Assembly (NCBI RefSeq): GCF_014874095.1
Contig: NZ_JADBEB010000001.1
Span: 6,324,001 to 6,388,000 of the forward strand
Length of the DNA stretch: 64,000 bases
Direction of reading: 5' to 3'
Source of the DNA: Plantactinospora soyae
GTDB lineage: Bacteria; Actinomycetota; Actinomycetes; Mycobacteriales; Micromonosporaceae
The position numbers and the translations under genes were made by a program. A model generated the notes under the pieces. The model made no database searches. It was not told where the DNA came from and worked only from the letters and a program-made list of their open reading frames with translations. Below, piece after piece: positions 16,622-25,034 of the stretch. Numbering within the stretch: position 1 is the first letter of the stretch; the number at the start of each line of letters is the position of its first letter.

Positions 16622-16939
16622 CTAGCCGGGGGCATTGCCGGGCCAGGCGGGCTCGTCGACCAGGGTGCCCTCCTCGGAGCTGATGATCTCGCCGATCAGC
16701 TCGAAGAAGGCCTGGATGCCGGGCCGGTTGCCGCCCTTGGCCCGGGACGCGGCGAGGTCGGCCGAGGACCGCCAGGAGACGATGTCCAGCCACTCGTCGT
16801 CGGCCAGCCGAACCAGCTGGGCGTCGAGAAATCCGTCGCGATCGAGCCGGAAGTCGCGCAGCATCGCCGATCGCGTGGCGACCAGCGCCTCGCCCAGGGC
16901 GGGCGACACGCGGAAGCGCGTCAGTTCTACGGTGGTCAC
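16622..16939 (-). CDS. ABM-like (antibiotic biosynthesis monooxygenase fold) protein
   Basis: 105 residues from GTG 16939 with AGGAGA 8 bases upstream. Small ferredoxin-like fold: MTTVELTRFRVSPALGEALV, then LRDFRLDRDGFLDAQLVRL, then DEWLDIVSWRSSADLAAS. Such proteins act as small oxygenases, heme-degrading enzymes or dimeric stress proteins; the substrate is not predictable. It lies between the TetR gene and the RibD-like gene on the same strand, with an 18-bp repeat array just upstream, so TetR control is plausible. Confidence 0.75.
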   Translation of the reverse strand: MTTVELTRFRVSPALGEALVATRSAMLRDFRLDRDGFLDAQLVRLADDEWLDIVSWRSSADLAASRAKGGNRPGIQAFFELIGEIISSEEGTLVDEPAWPGNAPG

Positions 16940-17022
16940 CGGCCATCTCCTGTCTGGTCGTGGGTGCTGGTGGTGTCGTTGCTGGCGATGGCGGAGGTGG
17001 ACGGTCCAGGCGGCACAGGCAG

Positions 17023-17100
17023 GATATCGGCACCATGCCGGATATCGACACCAAGCCGGATATCAGCGTCAACCCGGATATCGGCGTCAAGCCGGACAAA
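17023..17100. repeat. 18-bp tandem repeat with GATATC in each unit
   Basis: GATATC occurs at 17023, 17041, 17059 and 17077, exactly 18 bp apart, with a degenerate fifth unit at 17095 (gacaaa). The unit is roughly GATATCGGCGTCAAGCCG. The array lies in the 211-bp gap between the TetR stop and the monooxygenase-like gene start. It could be an operator array for the TetR protein or a simple minisatellite. Confidence 0.8.
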
Positions 17101-17150
17101 TTCGGAAGCCTCGGTGACCCGGGTCGGCGTACCCCGTTCGCCGTCCAGGG

Positions 17151-17795
17151 TTACGGCAGCGGGCCGACGATCCGCTCGTAGGTCTGCGCCAGGCCATCGA
17201 TGAGCGCGTCCAAGCCGAGCGCGAACGCCCCCTCGTCGACGCTCTGCTGATGCTCCGCGAGCCGGTGCGCCTGGCGCAGGTGTGGATAGTGCGCGGCGTA
17301 CAGCTGCGGGTCCTCGACGAAGCCCCGGGCGAACGACCCGAGCGCCGAACCGGCCACGAAGTAGCGCATCAGCGCGCCGATGTGGGTGGCCCGGGCCGGT
17401 GGCCAGCCGGCCTTGACCAGGCCGCCGTACACCGCATCCGCCATCGCCAGCGCCGCCGGCCGGCGGCCGGGCCCCTGTGCGAGGTACGGCACGATGTTGG
17501 CGTGGGTCGCGAGCGCCTGCCGGTACGACAGTCCCCACATCCGCAGGGCGTCCCGCCAGTCGTGGGTGGCGAAGAACGAGACGTCGACCTTTGCGGTGAT
17601 GGCGTCGGCGACCGCGTCGAGGATCTCGTCCTTGTTGGCGAAGTGGTTGTAGAGCGACGGGCCACGTACTCCCAGTTCGGTGGCGAGGCGGCGGGTGGAG
17701 AGCGCGTCCAGCCCCTCGGCGTCGATGAGCGCGGCGGCGGCGTCGACGATGCGCTGCCGGCTCAACAGGGCCTGGCGGGGTCGGGGCATGCTCAC
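17151..17795 (-). CDS. TetR family transcriptional regulator
   Basis: 214 residues. N-terminal TetR DNA-binding domain at about 10-60 (IVDAAAALIDAEGLDALSTR, RLATELGVRGPSLYNHFANK) and a TetR_C-type ligand domain. It is the first of three same-strand genes (TetR, ABM-like, RibD-like) and diverges from the SDR/acyl-CoA dehydrogenase/MaoC set at 18056, so either group may be its regulon. A 56-bp dispersed repeat lies in the divergent gap. Confidence 0.92.
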   Translation of the reverse strand: MSMPRPRQALLSRQRIVDAAAALIDAEGLDALSTRRLATELGVRGPSLYNHFANKDEILDAVADAITAKVDVSFFATHDWRDALRMWGLSYRQALATHANIVPYLAQGPGRRPAALAMADAVYGGLVKAGWPPARATHIGALMRYFVAGSALGSFARGFVEDPQLYAAHYPHLRQAHRLAEHQQSVDEGAFALGLDALIDGLAQTYERIVGPLP

Positions 17796-17966
17796 TCGCC
17801 TCTCTACTCGGGCTCCCGGTGCGCCGGCGCCCTTCCGGGCTCGGTGCGCCGCCTTCTCGGGCTCCCGCCTTCTCGGTGCACCAGGACTGGCGCCAGAAAA
17901 CTTCCAGCGCTAGTTTAGCGGGCAGTGACCTGGTTCCACGGCCGGCGGCCCGAAGCCCGTCCGGGT

Positions 17967-18022
17967 GTTAGGAAGGGGCCCTTGTTCTACAAAAAGCGAT
18001 AGGAAGGGGCCCTTCCTTGCAC
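17967..18022. repeat. 56-bp dispersed palindromic element, copy 1
   Basis: Reads GTTAGGAAGGGGCCCTTGTT and ends CGATAGGAAGGGGCCCTTCC plus TTGCAC. It holds two near-palindromic cores (AGGAAGGG/CCCTTCCT) joined by an AT-richer spacer. A second copy of the same length is at 30570-30625. This copy ends 33 bp before the SDR start, in a divergent gap, so it is not simply a terminator. Confidence 0.85.
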
Positions 18023-18055
18023 CAGCGGCCAGGCATGACGAGCGAGGAGATGCAC

Positions 18056-18814
18056 GTGGGTAGATTCGCCGACCGGGTCGCCGTCGTCACCGGCGGGGCC
18101 CAGGGGATCGGCTCGGCCACCGCACGCCGGCTGGCCGCCGAGGGAGCCAGCGTGGCGGTGGTCGACCTGGATGCGCAGCGGGCCCAGGGGACGGCCGACG
18201 AGATCGTGGCGGCCGGGGGGCGCGCGAGCGGGTTCGGCTGCGACGTCACCGACGGCGCGGCGGTGTCCGCGACGATCGACCAGGTCGTCGAGGCGTACGG
18301 GAAGCTCGACATCCTGGTGAACAACGCCGGGATCACCCGGGACAACCTGCTGTTCAAGATGCCGGCCGCCGAGTGGGACTCGGTGATCACCACGAATCTG
18401 ACCAGCATGTTCCACTGCTGCCAGGCGGCGCAGCGGCACATGGTGGCGGCCCGGTACGGCAAGATCGTCAACCTCAGCAGCCGGTCCGCGCTGGGCAACC
18501 GGGGCCAGGTCAACTACGCGGCGGCGAAGGCCGGGGTGCAGGGCCTGACCGCCACTCTCGCGATCGAACTCGGCCCCTTCAACATCAACGTCAACGCCGT
18601 CGCGCCCGGCTACATCGCCACCGCGATGACCGCGGCCACCGCCGAGCGGATGGGCGCCAGCCCGGCCGACCACCAGAAGTACGCCGCCGAGCAGACACCA
18701 CTGCGCCGGGTCGGCCAGCCCGAGGAGATCGCCTCGGTCGTCGCGTTCCTGGCCAGCGACGACGCGTCGTACGTCAGCGGTCAGACGCTCTATGTCAACG
18801 GTGGTGCGCGCTAG
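18056..18814 (+). CDS. SDR oxidoreductase, FabG-like 3-ketoacyl reductase
   Basis: 252 residues from GTG 18056, chosen for GAGGAGA 6 bases upstream (an earlier ATG at 18017 lies in the 56-bp repeat border). Complete classical SDR: TGGAQGIGSATA nucleotide motif, NNAG, catalytic Ser in VNLSSRSALG and YAAAK, and C-terminal SGQTLYVNGGAR. Reduces 3-ketoacyl thioesters or oxidises the hydroxy form. Followed after 17 bp by an acyl-CoA dehydrogenase and then a MaoC hydratase, so a role in a short fatty-acid or acyl-CoA degradation pathway is likelier than in fatty acid synthesis. Confidence 0.92.
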   Translation: MGRFADRVAVVTGGAQGIGSATARRLAAEGASVAVVDLDAQRAQGTADEIVAAGGRASGFGCDVTDGAAVSATIDQVVEAYGKLDILVNNAGITRDNLLFKMPAAEWDSVITTNLTSMFHCCQAAQRHMVAARYGKIVNLSSRSALGNRGQVNYAAAKAGVQGLTATLAIELGPFNINVNAVAPGYIATAMTAATAERMGASPADHQKYAAEQTPLRRVGQPEEIASVVAFLASDDASYVSGQTLYVNGGAR

Positions 18815-18831
18815 GCGGGGGAGGGAACACG

Positions 18832-20004
18832 ATGGACTTCTCGATCAGCGAGGAGGAGCGGGCGATCCGGGACACCGCCCGTGCCTTCATCCGTAACGAG
18901 GTCATGACGCTGGAGTCGGAGGTGCTGCGCCGGGAGCGGGCCCACGAGCCGGGGCTGCGCCGCGACGAACTGCGGGAGCTGCAACTCAAGGCGAAGGCGT
19001 TCGGCTTCTGGGGCCTGGACACCCCGGAGGAGTACGGCGGAATGAGCCTGCCCGCCGTGACGCAGTCGCTGATCTGGACCGAGATCGGCCGCAGCTTCGT
19101 GCCGTTCCGGTTCGGCGGCGAGGCGGACAACATCCTGTTCCACGCCGACGAGGCGCAGCGGAAGGAGTTCCTGCTGCCGACGATCGCCGGCGACCGGATC
19201 TCCTGCTTCGCCATCACCGAGCCCGGCGCGGGATCGGACGTGGCCAACATCAGGCTGCGGGCCCGGCGCGACGGCGACGACTGGGTGCTCAATGGTGAGA
19301 AGACGTTCATCACCAACGGCAACGACGCGGACTTCGCCATCGTCGTCGCGATCACCGACCCGGACCGGAAGGTGCACGACGGAGGCGCGACCGCGTTCCT
19401 GGTCGACCGGTCGATGGGCTGGCGGTCGGAGCCGATCCAGACGATGGGCGAGGGCGGACCGGCGGCGCTGGTCTTCACCGACGTACGGGTACCGAGCCGC
19501 AACATCCTCGGCGAACTCGGCCAGGGCTTCACCCTCGGGATGAAGTGGATCGGCAAGGGCCGGTACCTCATCCCGTCACACGCGCTGGGCATCGCCGAGC
19601 GGGCCCTGTCAATGGCGATCGAGTACGCCAACACCCGGGAGACGTTCGGCAAGCCGATCGGCACCAACCAGGCGATCCAGTGGATGATCGCCGACTCCGA
19701 GACCGAGTTGGAGGCGGCCCGCTGGCTCGTGCTCCGGGCGGCGTGGACGGTCGACGCCGGGCTCGATCCCCGGCACGCCTCCTCGATGGCCAAGCTGTAC
19801 GGCGCGGGCATGATCAACCGAGTCGTCGACCGGGTGCTCCAGATCCACGGCGGCATGGGCTACACCCGGGAGCTGCCGATCGAACGCTGGTACCGGCAGG
19901 TCCGGCTGCTGCGCATCTTCGAGGGCACCGACGAGATGCAACGACTCATCATCTCGCGGGACCTGCTCCGCGGTTACACGAAGCTCGGAGGGCACCTGGA
20001 ATGA
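18832..20004 (+). CDS. Acyl-CoA dehydrogenase
   Basis: 390 residues from ATG 18832 with GGGGGAGG upstream; the longer open frame upstream is a shadow of the SDR. Family features: ITEPGAGSDVANIRLRARRD (substrate and FAD contact), NGEKTFITNGNDADFAIVVA, and the C-terminal IHGGMGYTRELPIERWYRQV with the catalytic Glu in IFEGTDEMQ. FAD-dependent alpha,beta-desaturation of an acyl-CoA. Overlaps the MaoC start (ATGA), so the two are co-translated and act on consecutive steps (dehydrogenation, hydration). Confidence 0.94.
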   Translation: MDFSISEEERAIRDTARAFIRNEVMTLESEVLRRERAHEPGLRRDELRELQLKAKAFGFWGLDTPEEYGGMSLPAVTQSLIWTEIGRSFVPFRFGGEADNILFHADEAQRKEFLLPTIAGDRISCFAITEPGAGSDVANIRLRARRDGDDWVLNGEKTFITNGNDADFAIVVAITDPDRKVHDGGATAFLVDRSMGWRSEPIQTMGEGGPAALVFTDVRVPSRNILGELGQGFTLGMKWIGKGRYLIPSHALGIAERALSMAIEYANTRETFGKPIGTNQAIQWMIADSETELEAARWLVLRAAWTVDAGLDPRHASSMAKLYGAGMINRVVDRVLQIHGGMGYTRELPIERWYRQVRLLRIFEGTDEMQRLIISRDLLRGYTKLGGHLE

Positions 20005-20468
20005 GGACGTTCGCCTCCATCGCGGAACTGGCCGGGGCGGTCGGCGAGGTCATCGGGCCCGGCCCGTGGCACCGGGTCGAGCAGGACCGGGTCAACGCCT
20101 TCGCCGACGCGACCGGTGACCACCAGTGGATCCACATCGACCCCGAGCGCGCGGCCACCGGCCCGTACGGGACCACGGTGGCGCACGGCTACCTGACGCT
20201 CTCCCTGCTCCCGGCCCTGATGCGCGACGTCTACCAGGTCGAGGGTGTACGGATGGGCATCAACTACGGGCTGAACCGGGTGCGGTTTCCCGCGCCGCTG
20301 CGTACCGGCGACTCGATCCGGGTGAGCGCGGAGATCGTCGCGGTCGATCCGGTCCCCGGTGGGGTGCAACTGGTCGCCCGGGTCACCGTCGAGCCGGACC
20401 GGGGCGGCAAGCCCTGCTGCGTGGCCGAGACTGTCTCCCGGCTCTACGCCGAGGAGGAGTCGGGCTGA
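20001..20468 (+). CDS. MaoC-like enoyl-CoA hydratase
   Basis: 155 residues, hot-dog fold with the hydratase-2 motif FADATGDHQWIHIDPERAA and GPYGTTVAHGYLTLSLLP carrying the Asp/His pair. Adds water to trans-2-enoyl-CoA to give the R-3-hydroxyacyl-CoA, which the SDR encoded upstream could oxidise. Translationally coupled to the acyl-CoA dehydrogenase gene. A Cys pair near the end (KPCCVAET) is unusual but not in the active site. Confidence 0.92.
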   Translation: MRTFASIAELAGAVGEVIGPGPWHRVEQDRVNAFADATGDHQWIHIDPERAATGPYGTTVAHGYLTLSLLPALMRDVYQVEGVRMGINYGLNRVRFPAPLRTGDSIRVSAEIVAVDPVPGGVQLVARVTVEPDRGGKPCCVAETVSRLYAEEESG

Positions 20469-20504
20469 GTCGCGCCCACCCGCCGTCGACGGTCCCGCCG
20501 CTGG

Positions 20505-20864
20505 TCACTGCGGTGGGGCCGTCGGCCGTTCCCGCTTCGGCAGTTTGCTGACCACGGTGTCGTAGGAGGCGTCCACGGCCTCCAGTAGTTCGTCGTCGGG
20601 GATCGCACCGCCGATCCGCAGCCTGTTCCAGCCCGACCGCCCGATGTAGGCCATCACCGAGGCGTCCTCGGGGAACCGCAGCAGCCACTCGTCGGCCGCC
20701 TCCCGGTTCTGGCCGCACTTGACGCCGACGCCGGCTTCCGACTCCTGGCCGAGGAAGGCGAAGATCTTGCCGCCGACCTTCACCACGACGTCGCCCTCCC
20801 ACGGCTCGTCCTGCCACGCGCCGGGCTTTGCCAGGCAGTGGGCGAGCATGTCCTCCCAGGTCAC
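20505..20864 (-). CDS. MmcQ/YjbR family protein
   Basis: 119 residues from GTG 20864 with AAGGAG 8-12 bases upstream. Matches the MmcQ/YjbR (CyaY-like fold) family: LAKPGAWQDEPWEGDVVVKV, GGKIFAFLGQE, then AYIGRSGWNRLRIGGAIPDD. Possible double-stranded DNA-binding protein; function poorly known. Monocistronic and convergent with the MaoC gene, 36 bp apart. Confidence 0.88.
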   Translation of the reverse strand: MTWEDMLAHCLAKPGAWQDEPWEGDVVVKVGGKIFAFLGQESEAGVGVKCGQNREAADEWLLRFPEDASVMAYIGRSGWNRLRIGGAIPDDELLEAVDASYDTVVSKLPKRERPTAPPQ

Positions 20865-20984
20865 CGACGGCTCCTTCCGGATCGGTGGGTGCTTCGGGGA
20901 ACACCCTGCCAGACCCTCCGGCCGCGCCGGGTCGAACTCCCCGGCCGGCCGGTGACAGTCCGGGCGCGTCGTCCGGCACCGGCG

Positions 20985-23213
20985 TCAGTCGAGGAGCTTG
21001 TCCAGGGTGATCGGCAGGTCGCGGATCCGGCGTCCGGTGGCGTGGTGGATCGCGTTGCCGATCGCGGCGGCGACGCCGACCGTGCCGACTTCGCCGATCC
21101 CGCGCGCACCGAGCGGGTTGAACAGGGTGTCCGGGTGGTCCAGGAAGTGGACGTCGATCGGCGGTACGTCCGCGTTCACCGGCAGCAGGTACTCGGCGAG
21201 GTTGGCGTTGGCGATCCGCCCGGTCGCCGGCTCCACCTGGGCCCCCTCCAGCAGCGCCTGCCCGATGCCGAAGATCACGCCACCGCTGATCTGGCTGCGG
21301 GCGGTCTTGGCGTTGACGATGGCGCCGCCGTCGATGACGGTGGTGATCCGGGTGAGCCGGGGCTCACCGGTCCACCGGTTGACCCGGACCTCGCAGAAGT
21401 GTGCCCCGAACGAGGTGAAGGCGTGCTGCCCGTGTTCCGGGCCGGGCGCCGCCGAGCCGGTCGCCTCGACGCCGGTCACGCCGACCGCCTGGAGGAGGGC
21501 GGCGAATCCGATCCGCCGTTCCGGGGCGACGAGGTCGCCGCGGTCGTACCGGACGTCGGCGGCGGGTACGCCGTGCAGCGGTGAGCGCTCGTGCGTGACG
21601 GCGAGGGTGATCAGCTCCGTCCGGGCCGCCTCGGCGGCGACGGCGACGGCCGGCCCGGTACTGGCGGTGGCGCCCGAGCCGAACGCCCCGATGTTGGTGG
21701 CCAGGGTCGAGTCGCCGAGGTCGGTACGGATCCGGGCGACCGGCAGGCCGAGCGCTTCGGAGCCGAGTACGGCCAGCACCGTCCACATCCCGGTACCGAG
21801 GTCGGCGGTGGCACTGGACACCGCGACGTCCCCGTCGGCCTGGAACCGCACCTTCACCGACGCCGGAAAGCGTTCCGCCGGATACACGGCGGTGGCCATC
21901 CCCATCCCGACCAGCCATTCGCCGCGTACGACGGACCGGGGTGCCGGATCGCGTCGGTCCCAGCCGAACCGCTGCGCCCCGACCCGGTAGCACTCGTCGA
22001 GGTGTTTGCTGGACCAGGGCACGTTCCGCCCGGGGTACACCGTCGCGTTGTTCCGCAACCGCAGGGCGACCGGATCCATCCGCAGCTTGACGGCGAGTTC
22101 GTCCAGGGCGGTCTCCAGGGCGAACGAGCCGGACTCCTGACCCGGAGCCCGCATCCAGGTCGGTGGCGGTATGTCCAGCGTCACGATCTTCTGGTCGAGG
22201 TGGATGTTCTCCGACCGGTAGAGATAGCGCGAGGTGGTGTGCGGCGAGGCCTCGAACGTTCCGCCCGAGGTCGACTGGCTGGAGTACGCCTGGTGTTTGA
22301 CGGCGACCAGGGTGCCGTCGCGGCGGGCGCCGAGCGTGACGGTCTGCTGCACCGCCGAGCGGTTTCCGGTGATCGTGAAGGTCTGCTCCCGGGTCAGCAC
22401 GATCTTGACCGGCCGACCGAGCGTACGGGCGGCGGCCGCCGCGAGCAGCGGATGTGCCCAGGTCGCGATCTTGTTGCCGAAGCCGCCCCCGACGTGCGGG
22501 CTGATCACCCGTACCCGGGCCGGTTCGACGCCGAGCGCGGCGGCGATGGTGCCGAGGGTCAACGACGCGCTCTGGGTGCCGTTGTGGAGGGTGAGTTGGT
22601 CGTCCTGCCAGACCGCCACCGTGGCGTGCGGCTCCATCGCGCTGTGGTGCTTGAGCGGCTGGGTGTAGGTGCCGGAGACGGTCACCTCGCTGGCGGCCAG
22701 CGCCTCGTCGATCGTGCCGACGCCCTCGGCGAGCAGGTCCAGCACCGACGGCTCGCCGTTGACCCGGCCCGGGTCGGTGGCCTGCGCGATCCCGTCCGGA
22801 AGCGACGCCGCCGGTGGGCGTACGTCGTAGTCCGCACTGACCAACGCGGCGGCATCCCGGGCCTGCTCGAAGCTCTCCGCCACGACCAGTCCGATGGCCT
22901 GCCCGTGGTAGCGCACCTCGGCGTCCTGCAACGGCAGCCAACTGTGGCCCACGCTGAACGGGTTGCCGCCGCCCTGTAGCTCCAGCTTCCGGAACGGGGT
23001 GTACACCGCCAGTACCCCGGGGGCGCGTTCGGCGGCGGCGACGTCCATCGACCGGATCGTGCCCCGGGCCACCGTGCTGAGCAGCAGGTAGCCGTGCGCG
23101 GCCCGTTCGGCGAGATGGTCGGCGGCGTACCGGGCCCCGCCGGTGACCTTGAGTCGGCCGTCGACCCGGCTCACCGACACCGTCCGGGCCGCGCCCGGTG
23201 CTGCGTTCTGCAT
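20985..23213 (-). CDS. Molybdopterin-binding subunit of aldehyde oxidoreductase (PaoC-like)
   Basis: 742 residues from ATG 23213. Xanthine dehydrogenase family large subunit: N-terminal RVDGRLKVTGGARYAADHLA, cofactor segments HVGGGFGNKIATWAHPLLAA, WMRAPGQESGSFALETALDE and the C-terminal GARGIGEVGTVGVAAAIGNA, whose Glu is the catalytic base of the family. Carries the molybdenum cofactor (MCD type in PaoABC) and oxidises aldehydes to acids. Third gene of a 2Fe-2S / FAD / Mo operon with 2-bp spacing. No maturation factor (XdhC/PaoD) is in the window. Confidence 0.93.
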   Translation of the reverse strand: MQNAAPGAARTVSVSRVDGRLKVTGGARYAADHLAERAAHGYLLLSTVARGTIRSMDVAAAERAPGVLAVYTPFRKLELQGGGNPFSVGHSWLPLQDAEVRYHGQAIGLVVAESFEQARDAAALVSADYDVRPPAASLPDGIAQATDPGRVNGEPSVLDLLAEGVGTIDEALAASEVTVSGTYTQPLKHHSAMEPHATVAVWQDDQLTLHNGTQSASLTLGTIAAALGVEPARVRVISPHVGGGFGNKIATWAHPLLAAAAARTLGRPVKIVLTREQTFTITGNRSAVQQTVTLGARRDGTLVAVKHQAYSSQSTSGGTFEASPHTTSRYLYRSENIHLDQKIVTLDIPPPTWMRAPGQESGSFALETALDELAVKLRMDPVALRLRNNATVYPGRNVPWSSKHLDECYRVGAQRFGWDRRDPAPRSVVRGEWLVGMGMATAVYPAERFPASVKVRFQADGDVAVSSATADLGTGMWTVLAVLGSEALGLPVARIRTDLGDSTLATNIGAFGSGATASTGPAVAVAAEAARTELITLAVTHERSPLHGVPAADVRYDRGDLVAPERRIGFAALLQAVGVTGVEATGSAAPGPEHGQHAFTSFGAHFCEVRVNRWTGEPRLTRITTVIDGGAIVNAKTARSQISGGVIFGIGQALLEGAQVEPATGRIANANLAEYLLPVNADVPPIDVHFLDHPDTLFNPLGARGIGEVGTVGVAAAIGNAIHHATGRRIRDLPITLDKLLD

Positions 23214-23215
23214 GG

Positions 23216-24193
23216 TCAACCCGCCAGGCTCGTCAGGGCGCGCACGATGGTGCGCCGGAGCAGCGTCATCTTGAACCGGTTGTGTGCCAGCGGCCGGGCC
23301 TGCGCAACGGCCCGGTCGGCGGCCGCCTCGATGACGTCCGGACGCGGCGACTTTCCACGCAGTGCCTCCTCCACCTCCGGCAGCCGCCAGGGTCGGGTAC
23401 CCACACCGCCGACCGCCAGCCGTACGTCGCGGATGACGCCGTCGCGCAGGTCCAGGGCCACGGCGGCGGAGGCGAGGGCGAACTCGTACGACTGCCGGTC
23501 CCGGATCTTCAGGTACGCCGACCGGCGGGCCCACTCCAGTGCCGGCACCGTGACCCGGGTGACCAGTTCCCCCGGGCGTAGGTCGTGTTCGAGCTGCGGT
23601 GTGTCGCCGGGCAGCCGGTAGAAGTCGGCGAGCCGGACGTCCCGGGTTCCGCCCCGGCCGACCAGCCGGACCGAGGCGTCCAGCGCGACCAGCGCCACCG
23701 CGAGGTCGCTGGGATGGGTGGCGACGCAGGAGTCGCTGGTGCCGAGGATGGCGTGGCCCCGGTTCTCGCCCTCGATCGCCGGGCAGCCGGAACCGGGTTC
23801 CCGCTTGTTGCACGGCGTACTGGTGTCCCGGAAGTAGCCGCAGCGGACCCGTTGCAGCAGGTTGCCGCCGATGCTCGCCATGTTGCGCAGTTGCGGCGAC
23901 GCGCTGCGGGCCAGCGCCTGCGCGATCACCGGGTAGCGCGAGGTGACCAGCGGATGGACGGCCACGTCGCTCATCCGCTCCAGCGCGCCGATGTGCAGGC
24001 CGCTCCGGTCGGCCGAGACGCCGCGCAGCGGCAGGCGGTTGATGTCCACCACCTGGCGCGGGCTCATCACCTCGAGCTTCATCAGGTCCACCAGCGTGGT
24101 GCCGCCGGCCAGGTAGGCGGAACCGGTACCGCCGCCGGACCGGCTCAGCGCCTGGTCGAGGGTCTCCGCGACCGCGAAATCGAACGCTCTCAT
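23216..24193 (-). CDS. FAD-binding subunit of aldehyde oxidoreductase (PaoB-like)
   Basis: 325 residues from ATG 24193, overlapping the 2Fe-2S gene stop. FAD domain with YLAGGTTLVDLMKLEVMSPR and ASPQLRNMASIGGNLLQRVR. Between the FAD lobes it has RCGYFRDTSTPCNKREPGSG and a later Cys in GTSDSCVATHPSDLAV, the Cys-rich insert that in PaoB binds an extra 4Fe-4S cluster. Transfers electrons from the 2Fe-2S clusters to the acceptor. Confidence 0.92.
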   Translation of the reverse strand: MRAFDFAVAETLDQALSRSGGGTGSAYLAGGTTLVDLMKLEVMSPRQVVDINRLPLRGVSADRSGLHIGALERMSDVAVHPLVTSRYPVIAQALARSASPQLRNMASIGGNLLQRVRCGYFRDTSTPCNKREPGSGCPAIEGENRGHAILGTSDSCVATHPSDLAVALVALDASVRLVGRGGTRDVRLADFYRLPGDTPQLEHDLRPGELVTRVTVPALEWARRSAYLKIRDRQSYEFALASAAVALDLRDGVIRDVRLAVGGVGTRPWRLPEVEEALRGKSPRPDVIEAAADRAVAQARPLAHNRFKMTLLRRTIVRALTSLAG

Positions 24194-24846
24194 CGGTCCG
24201 CCCCGTCCCGCCGGGCCGTCCGGACCGCGGCCACGATGTTGTCGTACGCCCCACAGCGGCAGATGTTGCCCGACATGTTCTCGCGGATCTCGTCGTCGGA
24301 GTGGATGTGCCCCTCCTCGACCAGCGCCACCGCCGACATGATCTGGCCGGAGGTGCAGAATCCACACTGGAACGCGTCGCAGTCGATGAACGCCTGCTGC
24401 ATCGGATGCAGCCGGTCGCCGTCGGCCAGTCCCTCGACCGTGGTGACCTGCCGGCCGGCGGTGGCCACGGCCAGGGTCAGGCAGGACAGCACCCGGCGGC
24501 CGTCGACGTGCACGGTGCAGGCCCCACACTGGCCACGGTCGCAGCCCTTCTTCGACCCGGTCAGCGCCAGTCGCTCGCGCAGCGCGTCCAGCAGGGTCAC
24601 CCGGGGATCGATCCGGAGCCGCTCGGTGTCGCCGTTCACCACCAATCGGACCTCGACCAGTGAAGTTCCGACCGCCTCCGGTGCGGGCGCCGCCATTGCC
24701 GGTTCGGCGCCGACCGTCGGGCCGGCGGTCGCACCGACGGCCAGCCCGGCCGACGCGGCGGCGGTCCCGCGCAGGACACCACGCCGGGACAGCCCGGGTG
24801 GTGGAAGCACGGTCGGGGGCGAGTCCGGTTCGGACTCACGGGTCAT
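24190..24846 (-). CDS. 2Fe-2S subunit of aldehyde oxidoreductase, Tat-exported (PaoA-like)
   Basis: 218 residues. The twin-arginine signal is LSRRGVLRGTAAASAGLAVG (about residues 19-38), so the folded complex is exported. The plant-type 2Fe-2S domain follows (KKGCDRGQCGACTVHVDGRR, LSCLTLA), then the all-helical 2Fe-2S domain (CDAFQCGFCTSGQIMSAVAL and NICRCGAYDNI). Only this subunit carries a signal, the hitch-hiker arrangement known for PaoABC. First gene of the operon; its promoter lies in the 188-bp gap towards 25035. Confidence 0.94.
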   Translation of the reverse strand: MTRESEPDSPPTVLPPPGLSRRGVLRGTAAASAGLAVGATAGPTVGAEPAMAAPAPEAVGTSLVEVRLVVNGDTERLRIDPRVTLLDALRERLALTGSKKGCDRGQCGACTVHVDGRRVLSCLTLAVATAGRQVTTVEGLADGDRLHPMQQAFIDCDAFQCGFCTSGQIMSAVALVEEGHIHSDDEIRENMSGNICRCGAYDNIVAAVRTARRDGADR

Positions 24847-25034
24847 GGCACACCTCCGGGCGTGGCCGCCGGCCGGTACGGGGCGAGTCCGAGGACGCGC
24901 GGTGCGGTGGGCACCGGAGCACGGCCGGGACGCCCAGTAAACCAAAGAAGATCCTCTATGTCGACCCTCCGTGCGGTGGTGGTCGGCAGTCGGTGACTGG
25001 CGCCATCCATCGACATCTGTCATGCTCTTGCGCC

